From: Qipengyuania vesicularis
Lineage (GTDB): Bacteria; Pseudomonadota; Alphaproteobacteria; Sphingomonadales; Sphingomonadaceae
Direction: 5' to 3'
Assembly: GCF_019711415.1 (NCBI RefSeq)
Contig: NZ_JAIGNJ010000003.1
Location: forward strand, 248,001-312,000
DNA: 64,000 nucleotides
This document shows positions 43,727 through 52,064 of this stretch, piece by piece; within the stretch, counting starts at the first letter, position 1; the number at the start of each line of letters is the position of its first letter. Under the pieces are notes generated by a model, which saw only the letters and a list, made by a program, of their open reading frames with translations, had not been told where the DNA came from and ran no database searches. The position numbers and the translations under genes are program-made.

Positions 43727-43752
43727 CGCCCCGCCCCTCAAAAGGCGGGGCG
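43727..43752. terminator. Strong hairpin between convergent genes
   Basis: CGCCCCGCC-CCTCAAAA-GGCGGGGCG: a perfect 9-bp stem located between the convergent ends of the acidic stress protein gene (43652) and the membrane protein gene (43796). No clear T tract on either side; probably a shared terminator or 3' end structure. Confidence 0.6.
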
Positions 43753-43795
43753 TCATACGTCTGGCGTCCTGCATTCGGGCGTTCCGCAGGAGTCT

Positions 43796-44299
43796 CTAAG
43801 GCTGCATTACCTGCGTGATGTAAAATATGAGCCCGATCGAAACCACGAGGGCAAATGCGAGCCCGATCTTCGCTTCGCGCGGATAGACAGTCGGCCCGGG
43901 AGCTTCACCCTCCTGTTCTTCCTCCCCGATGCGCCCCCTGTTCTGGGCAAAGAGGACCGCCGCAGCGACTGCCGCAGGGGCCAGTGCGAGATCTTCGGCG
44001 CTCACGACATCGACCAGCACCACGGGCAGCGCGAGCTGGAGCGTCATCTGTAAGGATACGGACAGAACCCGCAGGATATCGAAGCGGTCCGGCTCTTCGT
44101 TCTGGTGCCATTGCAGGTCGCGAAGTTCCTCCGGATGGGCACCTCCTTCGCAGCGAAGCAACCGATCGATGCGCCACTGCCAATAGGAATACCGGATGTG
44201 CGGCCAGCTCTCGAGGGTCAGCGCGAAGATGAACGCCGCGAGCAGCCAGCCCCAGCTCCAGCCGCTGATCCCGTCGAAAAGTGTGAGAAATTCCCCCAT
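43796..44299 (-). CDS. Membrane protein of unknown function (167 aa)
   Basis: One N-terminal helix (WGWLLAAFIFALTL), a cytoplasmic stretch of ~55 residues (RYSYWQWRIDRLLRCEGGAHPEELRDLQWHQNEEPDRFDILRV), then helices LQMTLQLALPVVLVDVV, LALAPAAVAAAVLF and IGLAFALVVSIGLIFYITQ. No known motif. It is divergent from the DUF2171 gene. Confidence 0.72.
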   Translation of the reverse strand: MGEFLTLFDGISGWSWGWLLAAFIFALTLESWPHIRYSYWQWRIDRLLRCEGGAHPEELRDLQWHQNEEPDRFDILRVLSVSLQMTLQLALPVVLVDVVSAEDLALAPAAVAAAVLFAQNRGRIGEEEQEGEAPGPTVYPREAKIGLAFALVVSIGLIFYITQVMQP

Positions 44300-44380
44300 G
44301 GCAATTCGTCTATCCGGCCCATTTCATTCTGGCCATTCCTCACTGAATCCCCAACCCGTGCACCAGCCTCGACGAAGCGT

Positions 44381-44405
44381 GGACCGATAACCGATGCCGC
44401 CCGTT
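44381..44405 (+). promoter_or_regulatory. Near-consensus EcfG promoter
   Basis: GGACC (44381-44385), 16-nt spacer, CGTT (44402-44405), one mismatch to GGAAC-N16/17-CGTT, 38 nt before the DUF2171 ATG. Weaker than the site at 43313. Confidence 0.4.
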
Positions 44406-44442
44406 GGTAAGGTATAAGCAACGCAAAACAAAAGGGTTTTAC

Positions 44443-44688
44443 ATGTTTGAGAAGCTACGCATCAAGGAACACATGGAAGTCACCAATTGTAACGGAGAAC
44501 ATGTCGGCACGGTCGACGCCGTACAGGATGACGCCATCAAGCTGACCAAGTCGGACAGCGCAGACGACATGCACCATTTCCTCTCGCTCGACGATGTCGA
44601 GAAGATCGATGACAATCGTGTCTATCTGAAGGAAGGCGCACGCATCCCCGAAGGCCTCGGCAACAAGGCCGTCATGGAAGACGCCTAA
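44443..44688 (+). CDS. DUF2171 family protein (81 aa)
   Basis: Small PRC-barrel-like protein: IKEHMEVTNCNGEHVGTVDAVQDDAIKLTKSD, HHFLSLDDVEKIDDNRVYL. The h-x-G-x-x-V-G-x-V-D pattern and length define DUF2171, commonly stress-induced in sphingomonads. The ATG follows AAAGGG. A near-match EcfG promoter and a strong terminator frame it as a single-gene transcript. Confidence 0.88.
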   Translation: MFEKLRIKEHMEVTNCNGEHVGTVDAVQDDAIKLTKSDSADDMHHFLSLDDVEKIDDNRVYLKEGARIPEGLGNKAVMEDA

Positions 44689-44720
44689 GATTTCCGACCG
44701 GATTTGATCCGGTATCGAAC

Positions 44721-44755
44721 AGCCCCGCTGCCCCATCTCGGGCGGCGGGGCTTTT
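44721..44755 (+). terminator. Intrinsic terminator after DUF2171 gene
   Basis: AGCCCCGC-T-GCCC stem pairing with GGGC-G-GCGGGGCT, loop near 44734-44739, followed by TTTTCTTG. A second hairpin ACCGGAT-TTG-ATCCGGT (about 44697-44713) precedes it. Confidence 0.85.
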
Positions 44756-44824
44756 CTTGTGTGCCCTGCACCGCGGAAAAGCGAGATTGATAAACCCTCG
44801 CATTGTCATAAAGTGGTCGCGATA

Positions 44825-46021
44825 ATGGAGCGGGCGCGAAACAGGACCGTTCCCGGTCATGCCGGGATCATGGACTGGTGGCGGTGGAAACCGACCCCCT
44901 GCCCTGTGCACCTGCGCGACAAGCTGAAAGCTGTCATCGAGGATCGCCAGTATCGCGAGGCGCGGTTCCTTACCCGGCTTGGAATGGCGGCCGCGGTCCT
45001 CTCACTGATGGTCGATGTCATCACTATGCCGGACCTTGTCGGCCAGATCGCACTGGTTCGGCTGGGGAGCGTCATCCCGGTGCAGATTGCCGCGCTTGCA
45101 ATGCCGCGGAGCCAGCTGGGCTGGCAGAAATTCCTCATGGGCCTTTCGCTCAGCCTGTTCTGCCTCAGCCTCGTCTACGCGAGTTCGCTGGCCCCTGCTC
45201 CTGCAGACGCGTTCCTCGCCATGGGTCTTGTCATGATGCTCGGCATTGCGGTTCCGCTCCTGCCCCTGAAGGCATGGGAGCTTGCGCTGTTCGTGATCGG
45301 GACGCTGCTGATGGCCGGCCTGCTGATGCTGTTACTGAATGCGCAACCCGCTTTCCTGCAGATCTACTTCGTCATCCTTTGCCTTTCTTCCGGCGGAGCG
45401 ATGGTGCTCGCCCGGCGAGTCCGATGGCTCGACCGGAACACGGCTCTCATGGCGATCCAGGCCCAGGAGCACGCGGCCGATCTCGAAAGCAGCAATGCAC
45501 GGCTGACCCAATTGTCGATGCAGGATCCGCTTACCAATCTGGCCAACCGTCGTTGGGCCGAAGTCGCCTTTGCCAGCAACTATGCGGTCACGCCGGAGGA
45601 GGCGCCCGGCTACACTGCATTGCTGCTCCTCGATCTCGACCATTTCAAGGCGTTCAATGACAGCTGGGGCCATGACATCGGCGATCGCTGCCTCGTCGCC
45701 GTCGCCGAAGTCATGCGCCATACGACTAGCACCCATGGAGGCCTGGCCGCCCGGTTCGGCGGCGAGGAGTTCGTTGTCCTCATGCGGGTCGGATCGATCT
45801 CGGATGCCCTGCGCATCGCCGAGGACCTGCGCGTAGGGGTGGAACGGATCGAGATTGAAAGCGAAGCGATGGGCCGGACGGTCAGCTGCACGACCAGCAT
45901 CGGCGTAGCCGTCCACGAGGCTGCCAGCCCGCCGTCGCTATCTGACATGCTCAAGCGAGCGGACGCGGCGCTCTACGAAGCCAAGGATGCGGGACGTAAT
46001 CGTTTCAAGCTGGCTGCCTGA
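44825..46021 (+). CDS. Membrane-anchored diguanylate cyclase (GGDEF) (398 aa)
   Basis: Six or so N-terminal membrane helices (residues ~45-215) and a C-terminal GGDEF domain with DPLTNLANRRW, LLLLDLDHFKAFNDSWGHDIGDRCL and active-site RFGGEEFVVLM. It should make c-di-GMP from two GTP. The RxxD inhibitory site five residues before GGEEF is absent (HGGLAARF), so product feedback may be missing. Start: ATG 44825 or ATG 44870 (MDWWRW); ribosome sites are weak for both. Two PilZ proteins that might read c-di-GMP are encoded at 51.7-52.6 kb. Confidence 0.9.
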   Translation: MERARNRTVPGHAGIMDWWRWKPTPCPVHLRDKLKAVIEDRQYREARFLTRLGMAAAVLSLMVDVITMPDLVGQIALVRLGSVIPVQIAALAMPRSQLGWQKFLMGLSLSLFCLSLVYASSLAPAPADAFLAMGLVMMLGIAVPLLPLKAWELALFVIGTLLMAGLLMLLLNAQPAFLQIYFVILCLSSGGAMVLARRVRWLDRNTALMAIQAQEHAADLESSNARLTQLSMQDPLTNLANRRWAEVAFASNYAVTPEEAPGYTALLLLDLDHFKAFNDSWGHDIGDRCLVAVAEVMRHTTSTHGGLAARFGGEEFVVLMRVGSISDALRIAEDLRVGVERIEIESEAMGRTVSCTTSIGVAVHEAASPPSLSDMLKRADAALYEAKDAGRNRFKLAA

Positions 46022-46039
46022 CTCGCAATGTAGTGACAG

Positions 46040-47062
46040 TTACCAGTAGGTGCTGGCAGATCGGCTTCGGATGACCTGGTTTGCCCGCAAGACCGAGGGC
46101 AGGGATGCGGCAAATGCCAGCACGCGGATCGGGAGGGTCGTTGCCCACGTCCAGCGCGACTGGTTCCTCCTGCGCACAAGGCGCGAGAACACGAGTTCAT
46201 TCGGCACGACCCAGCCCTTGTCGCCGACGCGGCTGGTAACGACATCGTCGACCCATTGGGGATCGGTCTCGTTCTTTTGGCGAATCCACTCGCCGGCATG
46301 CGTTCCCAATCCGAGCGCCTGGAAGTGCTCGATAAGCCAGCGGTTGATGAGGGTACCAACCATCATGCGTTGTTCGTGATGGAAGAAGCCCCGGATCGAT
46401 TCCGCGGCATAGAAATGGGTCGGTATCTCGGGCTGCCGGACGTTCTCGATCGGACCGGGCAGCGTGAATCCCTCGGTGGTTACAATGGCGTTGAGGAAAC
46501 CGTCCTCCCCGGGAAGGTCGTTCGGCAACCATATCTCCCGCAGCACCTCCGCCCGCGCGACGTAGCATGAGCCGTTGATGACATTGGTATAGCCCGTCTG
46601 CTGCGATGCTGCGAGCGACAGCCGTTCGACGACGTTCTGCTGCTTTTTGCGCACGGTGTCCTTGATGGGCTTTCCGCTGACGACCGAGACGTCGGGGTCG
46701 GCAAGAAGGATGGCCAACAGGTCTTCGAGGACATGGTCGTGCGCCAGTTCGATATCGCCATCGAGGAATACGAGGAGTTCGTTGGACGGATCGCTGAGCT
46801 CGTGCACCGCCGTATTCCAGCTCCGGCTCTTGCCGCCTTGCTTCAGCTCCTCGACCCGGAATGTAATGCCGTCCATGGCCCTGAAGATCGGGCGCGATTG
46901 CTGGGCGACCTCTGCGGTGTTGTCGGTGCAGCCGTTCGGGACGACGAGGATCTCTATCGCATGGTCGCGGCCAAGGAGGCTTTGGCGCGAGAGCGAGGTA
47001 AGGCACTGCGTGATCCGCGCTGCCTCATCCTTGCACAGGATTATTACCCCTATTCGCGACAC
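46040..47062 (-). CDS. GT2 family glycosyltransferase (340 aa)
   Basis: GT-A glycosyltransferase: IGVIILCKDEAARITQCLTSLSRQS, IEILVVPNGCTDNTAEVA, LLVFLDGDIELAHDHVLEDL (metal-binding DGD) and LPNDLPGEDGFLNAIVTTEGF (ED/E acid block). No transmembrane helices, except weak hydrophobicity at ~305-320, so it probably uses a soluble or lipid-linked acceptor. GTG at 47062 is the start. It is convergent with the diguanylate cyclase gene, 18 nt apart; a functional link to c-di-GMP is conceivable but unproven. Confidence 0.85.
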   Translation of the reverse strand: MSRIGVIILCKDEAARITQCLTSLSRQSLLGRDHAIEILVVPNGCTDNTAEVAQQSRPIFRAMDGITFRVEELKQGGKSRSWNTAVHELSDPSNELLVFLDGDIELAHDHVLEDLLAILLADPDVSVVSGKPIKDTVRKKQQNVVERLSLAASQQTGYTNVINGSCYVARAEVLREIWLPNDLPGEDGFLNAIVTTEGFTLPGPIENVRQPEIPTHFYAAESIRGFFHHEQRMMVGTLINRWLIEHFQALGLGTHAGEWIRQKNETDPQWVDDVVTSRVGDKGWVVPNELVFSRLVRRRNQSRWTWATTLPIRVLAFAASLPSVLRANQVIRSRSASTYW

Positions 47063-47171
47063 TGATTCGAAGACCCCTGCCCTGTTTGGTCAACGGCTAT
47101 CCTATCCATGAATGCCTAATGCTTTACAACCACGAAGCAAATTCGGGCGCGTCGCCTCGCTCGATTTGTTG

Positions 47172-47210
47172 GGAAATAGAAAAGCCGGCCGCCTAACATA
47201 TTCGGTCGGC
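47172..47210 (-). terminator. Intrinsic terminator of the nrdA transcript
   Basis: On the minus strand an 8-bp stem (47203-47210 with 47184-47191, one wobble pair) is followed by TTTTCTATTT. It lies just past the small membrane protein gene that overlaps nrdA. Confidence 0.75.
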
Positions 47211-47224
47211 ATCGAATTTCGGGC

Positions 47225-47581
47225 TTATTGACCATCGCTGTTTCGGGCACTCCGGCCCCGGACCAGCACCGCCTTCCGCAAAGCCCGCTCCAGCCAGATT
47301 GCAGTGAACAGGGGAAGATATGCCATCCAGCCTAGAAGGAGCCAGCCGCGCGGACCTTCTGCAAGCGAACAGCTGACCATCTCGGCAAAGCGCGCACGGC
47401 GACCGATGCTTGGCTCTGCATGGCACGTGACATCGACCGCCAGCCATTGCTGGAGCTGGCCAATTCCGAAGTACCAGACCAGCGCTAACCCCGCGAAAAC
47501 AGCCAACGCCGCCCAGCTGACCCTCAGGGTGAGCGGAGCGGCGCCGGAAGCTTTGTCAGGATTTACTGGCAGGCGAGGCAT
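47225..47581 (-). CDS. Small two-helix membrane protein overlapping nrdA (118 aa)
   Basis: Two hydrophobic segments (WAALAVFAGLALVWYFG and GWLLLGWMAYLPLFTAIWL) around a loop with two cysteines (TCHAEPSIGRRARFAEMVSCSLAEG), probably periplasmic and possibly disulfide-linked. ATG at 47581 lies inside nrdA, 19 nt before the end of the nrdA stop codon, so translation is coupled. It is followed by an intrinsic terminator. No family recognised; the association with nrdA is notable. Confidence 0.72.
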   Translation of the reverse strand: MPRLPVNPDKASGAAPLTLRVSWAALAVFAGLALVWYFGIGQLQQWLAVDVTCHAEPSIGRRARFAEMVSCSLAEGPRGWLLLGWMAYLPLFTAIWLERALRKAVLVRGRSARNSDGQ

Positions 47582-49596
47582 TCCTCGTAATCGGTCTGCT
47601 CTGCAGCCAGTTCATACTTCGCCGCATCGGCCGTGTTGTCGGCTTCCACGCCGCCGGCGAAACCGGCGCGCTGCACCGACTTCGAGCGGAGGTAGTAGAG
47701 CGACTTGATGCCCTTCTCCCAGGCCTGGAAGTGCAGCATCATCAGGTCCCACTTGTCGACGTCTGCCGGGATGAACAGGTTCAGCGACTGCGCCTGATCG
47801 ATATAAGGTGCGCGGTCGGCCGCGAATTCGAGCAGCCAGCGCTGGTCGATCTCGAAGCTGGTCTTGAAGGTCGCCTTTTCTTCCGGCGTCAGGAAGTCGA
47901 GGTGCTGGACGCTGCCGCCCTTCTCGAGGATCGAATTCCAGATCGCGGTCGAATTCTTGCTCTTCTTGTCGAGCAGCTTTTCCAGATACGGGTTCTTCAC
48001 GATGAAGCTGCCCGAGAGGGTCTTGTGCGTGTAGATGTTCGCCGGGATCGGCTCGATGCACGCACTGGTGCCGCCGCAGATGATGCTGATCGAGGCAGTC
48101 GGTGCGATCGCCATCTTGCAGCTGAAACGCTCCATCGCGCCCATCTCTTCGGCATCGGGGCATGCGCCCCGTTCTTTCGCGAGCATCATGGATGCTTCCG
48201 AAGCCTTGCCCTGGATGTGCTTGAACATCTTCAGGTTCCAGACCTTGGCCATCGGGCTTTCGAAACCGATGCCCTTCTGCTGGAGGAAGGAGTGGAAGCC
48301 CATCACGCCGAGGCCGACCGAGCGTTCGCGCATCGCAGAATACTTCGCGCGGGCCATCTCGTCGGGTGCGCGGTCGATATAGTCCTGCAGCACGTTGTCG
48401 AGGAAGCGCATGATGTCTTCGATGAACTGCTTTTCCGTGTTCCACTCGTCCCACTTCTCGATGTTGAGCGAGGACAGGCAGCACACGGCCGTGCGGTCGT
48501 TGCCGAGGTGGTCGATGCCGGTCGGCAGGGTGATTTCGGCGCACAGGTTCGAGGTCGATACCTTGAGGCCGAGTTCGCGGTGATGCTTGGGCATCATGCG
48601 GTTCACCGTGTCGGAGAACACGATATAGGGTTCGCCCGTGGCGAGGCGGGTTTCGACCAGCTTCTGGAACAGCGAGCGTGCATCGACCGTCTTGCGGACC
48701 GATCCGTCCTTCGGGCTGACGAGATCGAACTCCTCGCCATTGCGCACCGCTTCCATGAAGGCATCGGTGACGAGCACGCCGTGATGCAGGTTCAATGCCT
48801 TGCGGTTGAAGTCGCCCGAAGGCTTACGGATCTCGAGGAACTCCTCGATCTCCGGGTGTGTGACGTCGATGTAGCAGGCGGCCGAACCGCGGCGCAGCGA
48901 ACCCTGCGAGATCGCGAGGGTCAGCGAGTCCATCACGCGCACGAAAGGAATGATGCCGCTGGTCTTGCCGTTGAGGCCGACCGGCTCGCCGATACCGCGG
49001 ACATTGCCCCAATAGGTGCCGATGCCGCCGCCCTTTGACGCGAGCCACACGTTCTCGTTCCAGGTGCCCACGATACCATCGAGGCTGTCGGAAACCGAAT
49101 TGAGGTAGCAGCTGATCGGCAGGCCGCGCGTCGTGCCGCCGTTCGAGAGAACGGGCGTCGCCGGCATGAACCACAGCTTCGAGATATAGTCGTAGAGACG
49201 CTGCGCATGGTCGGCATCGTCGGCGAAATAATCGGCGACGCGCGCGAACAGGTCCTGATAGGTTTCGCCGGGCAGTAGGTAACGGTCTTCGAGCGTTTCC
49301 TTGCCGAATTCGGTCAGCAGGTCGTTGCGGCTGTCGTCCGTCTTCACGTCGAAGCGGCGATCGAGCACCTTCTTGCTGTCGTCGGCCTTGGCGGCAGCCT
49401 TGGCGACTTCGGCCATGGCACCGGCCATGGCTTCGCCGGCCTTCGCAGCGACCAGGTCTTCGCTACCCTTGTCCTCGCTTTCCATGCTCACCGCCTTCTT
49501 GGCCTTCTTCGGTTCTGCGGGTGCGGTGTCTTCGACAGTGTCCTGAGTGTCCAGATCCAGTCCCATCGCCGCTTCGTCTCCGCTCTTGAAATCCAT
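47563..49596 (-). CDS. nrdA: Ribonucleotide reductase class Ia alpha subunit NrdA
   Basis: Large catalytic subunit (677 aa) reducing NDPs to dNDPs. Visible: Cys163 (GLPISCYLN), Asn350, Cys352 and Glu354 (SNLCAEITLP), Cys372/Cys373 (TAVCCLSSLN), the radical-transfer tyrosine pair in KSLYYLRS, and the C-terminal thiol pair CLAC. The first ~75 residues are an Ala/Lys/Glu-rich low complexity tail, not an ATP-cone, so the dATP on/off allosteric site of E. coli NrdA appears to be missing. ATG at 49596. nrdB lies 7 kb downstream on the same strand; no nrdR-like repressor is present. Confidence 0.96.
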   Translation of the reverse strand: MDFKSGDEAAMGLDLDTQDTVEDTAPAEPKKAKKAVSMESEDKGSEDLVAAKAGEAMAGAMAEVAKAAAKADDSKKVLDRRFDVKTDDSRNDLLTEFGKETLEDRYLLPGETYQDLFARVADYFADDADHAQRLYDYISKLWFMPATPVLSNGGTTRGLPISCYLNSVSDSLDGIVGTWNENVWLASKGGGIGTYWGNVRGIGEPVGLNGKTSGIIPFVRVMDSLTLAISQGSLRRGSAACYIDVTHPEIEEFLEIRKPSGDFNRKALNLHHGVLVTDAFMEAVRNGEEFDLVSPKDGSVRKTVDARSLFQKLVETRLATGEPYIVFSDTVNRMMPKHHRELGLKVSTSNLCAEITLPTGIDHLGNDRTAVCCLSSLNIEKWDEWNTEKQFIEDIMRFLDNVLQDYIDRAPDEMARAKYSAMRERSVGLGVMGFHSFLQQKGIGFESPMAKVWNLKMFKHIQGKASEASMMLAKERGACPDAEEMGAMERFSCKMAIAPTASISIICGGTSACIEPIPANIYTHKTLSGSFIVKNPYLEKLLDKKSKNSTAIWNSILEKGGSVQHLDFLTPEEKATFKTSFEIDQRWLLEFAADRAPYIDQAQSLNLFIPADVDKWDLMMLHFQAWEKGIKSLYYLRSKSVQRAGFAGGVEADNTADAAKYELAAEQTDYEECLACQ

Positions 49597-49720
49597 CGCT
49601 ACCCCGCCGTTCTGTGTGTGCCCGCGGCGGGTCCTGCGCTCCCCGCCTGTTCGCATTGTGTTCGAGTCGGCGAGTTCCCGTCCCGCCTAGCATCGAAAGC
49701 CGTGGGAAGAGTACGAAAAC

Positions 49721-49739
49721 TTATCCAGTTTTCTCCACA
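49721..49739 (+). promoter_or_regulatory. Two tandem DnaA-box-like sites
   Basis: TTATCCAGT (49721-49729) and TTCTCCACA (49731-49739) match TTATCCACA with two and one mismatches, spaced exactly one helical turn. They lie 125-143 nt upstream of the nrdA start; DnaA control of nrd genes is known in E. coli. Confidence 0.45.
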
Positions 49740-49761
49740 GACCGGGGCCGAAAACCTCCGC

Positions 49762-49778
49762 ACTCCCATATGGGGAGT
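49762..49778. promoter_or_regulatory. Palindrome in the nrdA upstream region
   Basis: ACTCCC-ATATG-GGGAGT, perfect 6-bp arms. Candidate operator; regulator unknown. Confidence 0.4.
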
Positions 49779-50083
49779 CGAAGCAAAATCGCTAGGTCTT
49801 GTAGGTACCCCCAGGCAACCGACCACTAGATACTGAATCAGACACGATTCCGGCGCAAGAGGGATAACGCAATTTTAACCGCCGATTTGGCTGTGGCGGC
49901 GGGTGTATGGGATTGGTGCAACGCAGCGACGCGTGGACAAAGCTGGCTTTGCGGAATCGCAAGCCCAAAAATGCATTCGGTGAAAAAATTTTGCGGGCAA
50001 AAATTGTGCTGCCGACTTGTGAATCAATCGAATCGGGGGCTGCAATTTTGTTGCCCGTTGGCGCCGGGCGCAGCTAACATCGC

Positions 50084-50674
50084 ATGATGTTCGAGACGGT
50101 CCCGACCGATGTATTGGGCGATCTGAAGCATCGCCACGGCGAGCCCCAGCGCTACTATCACGACTGGTCGCATGTAGAGGCACTATGCAGTCACCTGGAG
50201 GCTGCGGGCGCGCGCGTCCGCAACCGGGAGGCAGTGCTCTACGCAATCCTGTTTCACGATGCGGTCTATGACCCCCGCGCCAAGGACAACGAGCGGCAGA
50301 GCGCAGCGCTGTTCCGCGCTGCCGACCTCCCGATCGACCCGGCCACGCGCAAACTCGCGGAGGCCATGATCCTCGCGACGGAAGGGCACATCATGCCGGA
50401 CATCGCTGGCGACGATGGCTCGGACATCGCGCATTTTCTCGACATGGACCTTGGCATCCTCGGCGCAAGCGAAGAGCGCTTCGACATTTACGAGGACCAG
50501 ATCCGCCGCGAATACAGCCATGTTCCGGACGAAGCCTTCCGCAAGGGCCGCGCAGCCGTGCTCGAAAGCTTCGCCGGCCGCGAAAGACTCTATTTCAGCG
50601 AATGGGGACGAGACCGGTTCGAAGAGCGAGCCCGCCGAAATCTTGCACGCTCGCTGGAACGGCTGCGCGCCTAG
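50084..50674 (+). CDS. HD-domain metal-dependent phosphohydrolase, COG4339 type (196 aa)
   Basis: HD superfamily: RYYHDWSHVEAL (first His pair), LYAILFHDAVYD (HD motif, His58-Asp59) and FLDMDLGILGA (second Asp). The family (COG4339) is a predicted metal-dependent phosphohydrolase, substrate unknown. ATG ATG at 50084/50087; either could initiate. It overlaps the alpha/beta hydrolase stop by 4 nt. Confidence 0.88.
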   Translation: MMFETVPTDVLGDLKHRHGEPQRYYHDWSHVEALCSHLEAAGARVRNREAVLYAILFHDAVYDPRAKDNERQSAALFRAADLPIDPATRKLAEAMILATEGHIMPDIAGDDGSDIAHFLDMDLGILGASEERFDIYEDQIRREYSHVPDEAFRKGRAAVLESFAGRERLYFSEWGRDRFEERARRNLARSLERLRA

Positions 50675-51561
50675 CCTGCCGACGCGCTGGCATGGCCCGC
50701 AATTTCGCCGGCCAGCTCGTCTACCAGATCCAGCGGCAAGTCATGGCCCCATCCCGGGATCGTCTTGAGTTTCGCTCCGGCGATGCAATCCGCCGTGTCG
50801 TGACCGCCTTCGCAGGGCACCAGCGGATCGTCCTCTCCGTGCAGGACGAGGGTTGGAACCTGGATACCGCGGAGCATGTCGCGGCGGTCACCGTCGGCAA
50901 CGATCGCCGAGAGGTGCCGCGTGGGCCCTTCGGGATAAAAGCTGCGGCGCACGTTGACCCGCGTCCTTTCTCGCAGGCGCTCTTCGGGTGAGGGATAGCC
51001 CGGCGAACCGATCGTGCGTGCAAGCATGATGCCATGATCGACCAACACTTCCTCATCCGCGCTCTTGGGACGCTTGACGAGCGCCTGCAGCGCCTCCTTG
51101 CGCGCAGGGGGTAGCTTCGGATTGCCCGTGGTCGAGAAGATCTGCGTGAAGCTGAGGCACCGCTCGGGATATTTCGCGGCGACGTGCTGGGCGATCATCC
51201 CGCCCATGCTGGCACCGACGATATGTGCCCTGTCGATCTCCAGAGCATCGAGCAGCCCGATTCCGTCGGCCGCCATGTCCGCCAGCGTGTAGGGTACGCT
51301 GGGTGTGAGGCCGATCTTGGAAAGCAGCGTCATCTTGATCAGGCCGGGCGCCTTCACGCCATGGAACTTGTGGCTGAGCCCGATGTCGCGATTGTCGTAG
51401 CGAATGACGCGAAAGCCGCGCCCGGCGAGTTCCTCCACCAGCTCTTCGGGCCACAAGGTCAGCTGCGCACCGAAGCCCATGATCAGCAGCATCGCAGGAT
51501 GCGAAGGATCGCCATGTTCCTCGTAATGGATGTCGATCCCGTTTGCTGTCACCTTCGGCAC
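50671..51561 (-). CDS. Alpha/beta hydrolase (296 aa)
   Basis: Classic fold with nucleophile Ser118 in VGASMGGMIAQ, oxyanion LIMGFGAQLTLW, Asp in LHGEDDPLVP and His in GWGHDLPLDLV. Family includes lipases, esterases and 2-hydroxy-6-oxohepta-dienoate-type hydrolases; substrate cannot be predicted. GTG at 51561. Single-gene context. Confidence 0.88.
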   Translation of the reverse strand: MPKVTANGIDIHYEEHGDPSHPAMLLIMGFGAQLTLWPEELVEELAGRGFRVIRYDNRDIGLSHKFHGVKAPGLIKMTLLSKIGLTPSVPYTLADMAADGIGLLDALEIDRAHIVGASMGGMIAQHVAAKYPERCLSFTQIFSTTGNPKLPPARKEALQALVKRPKSADEEVLVDHGIMLARTIGSPGYPSPEERLRERTRVNVRRSFYPEGPTRHLSAIVADGDRRDMLRGIQVPTLVLHGEDDPLVPCEGGHDTADCIAGAKLKTIPGWGHDLPLDLVDELAGEIAGHASASAG

Positions 51562-51749
51562 GCGCCTCTCCTCTCATCCGATGATTGGAGGTGTAACTGG
51601 CACCAATACCCTGCCCTTGTCCATCGGATCGCTCTCGCAACTGAATTTATAGTAAACGAAAAGTAAATATCCACACTGTATTGTCGCCCGTATACAATTC
51701 ATCGTGGAGAAGGGTTTGTAATATATAGAGGTGGGTGAAAGGGGTCGCC

Positions 51750-52064
51750 GTGTACACCGAACGTCGAAATGAAGACCGCCGGGATTCCAAGGAGAGCGTG
51801 CGCTTCGAATTGTGCGGGCAGCTACACTTTGGGACCATGCGCAACCTCTCGCAGGCCGGATGCATGATCGAATCCCCGGGGATCGAGGCGGAAATCGGCG
51901 CACGATGCGAAATCCGGCTTATTCCCGGCTACGTCGCGAGCGGGCGGATTGCCTGGCAATTGGGAGAAGCGATCGGGATTTCGTTCCACCTGCCGATCCC
52001 CATCGGCCTTGTGCGAGAATATTCCCTCGATGACTGGCCGATGCGCGCGGAAAACATCCAGTAG
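51750..52064 (+). CDS. PilZ domain protein, c-di-GMP effector type (104 aa)
   Basis: A single PilZ domain. The c-di-GMP motifs are present: arginine block TERRNEDRRDSK and NLSQAGCMIE (N-x-S-x-x-G). GTG at 51750 has AAAGGGG 5 nt upstream; a GTG 15 nt earlier is possible. It stands before a second PilZ gene; c-di-GMP could come from the cyclase at 44.8 kb. Confidence 0.85.
   Translation: MYTERRNEDRRDSKESVRFELCGQLHFGTMRNLSQAGCMIESPGIEAEIGARCEIRLIPGYVASGRIAWQLGEAIGISFHLPIPIGLVREYSLDDWPMRAENIQ

Larger units (their letters stand above)
49597..50083. other. 487-bp intergenic region upstream of nrdA
   Basis: Divergent region between nrdA (minus) and the HD hydrolase (plus). It contains two DnaA-box-like sequences in tandem (49721-49739), a palindrome (49762-49778) and an AT-rich stretch around 49970-50060. 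No coding frame is convincing, and no good NrdR box pair was found. Confidence 0.6.

Noticed and set aside
47731-49038. 435-codon plus-strand frame antisense to nrdA
   Set aside because: Shadow frame of a highly conserved gene in high-GC DNA; no domain or ribosome binding support.
49792-49838. NrdR box pair upstream of nrdA
   Set aside because: CACTAGATA resembles half of the NrdR consensus, but the second box is poor and the spacing (34) is wrong. No confident pair.
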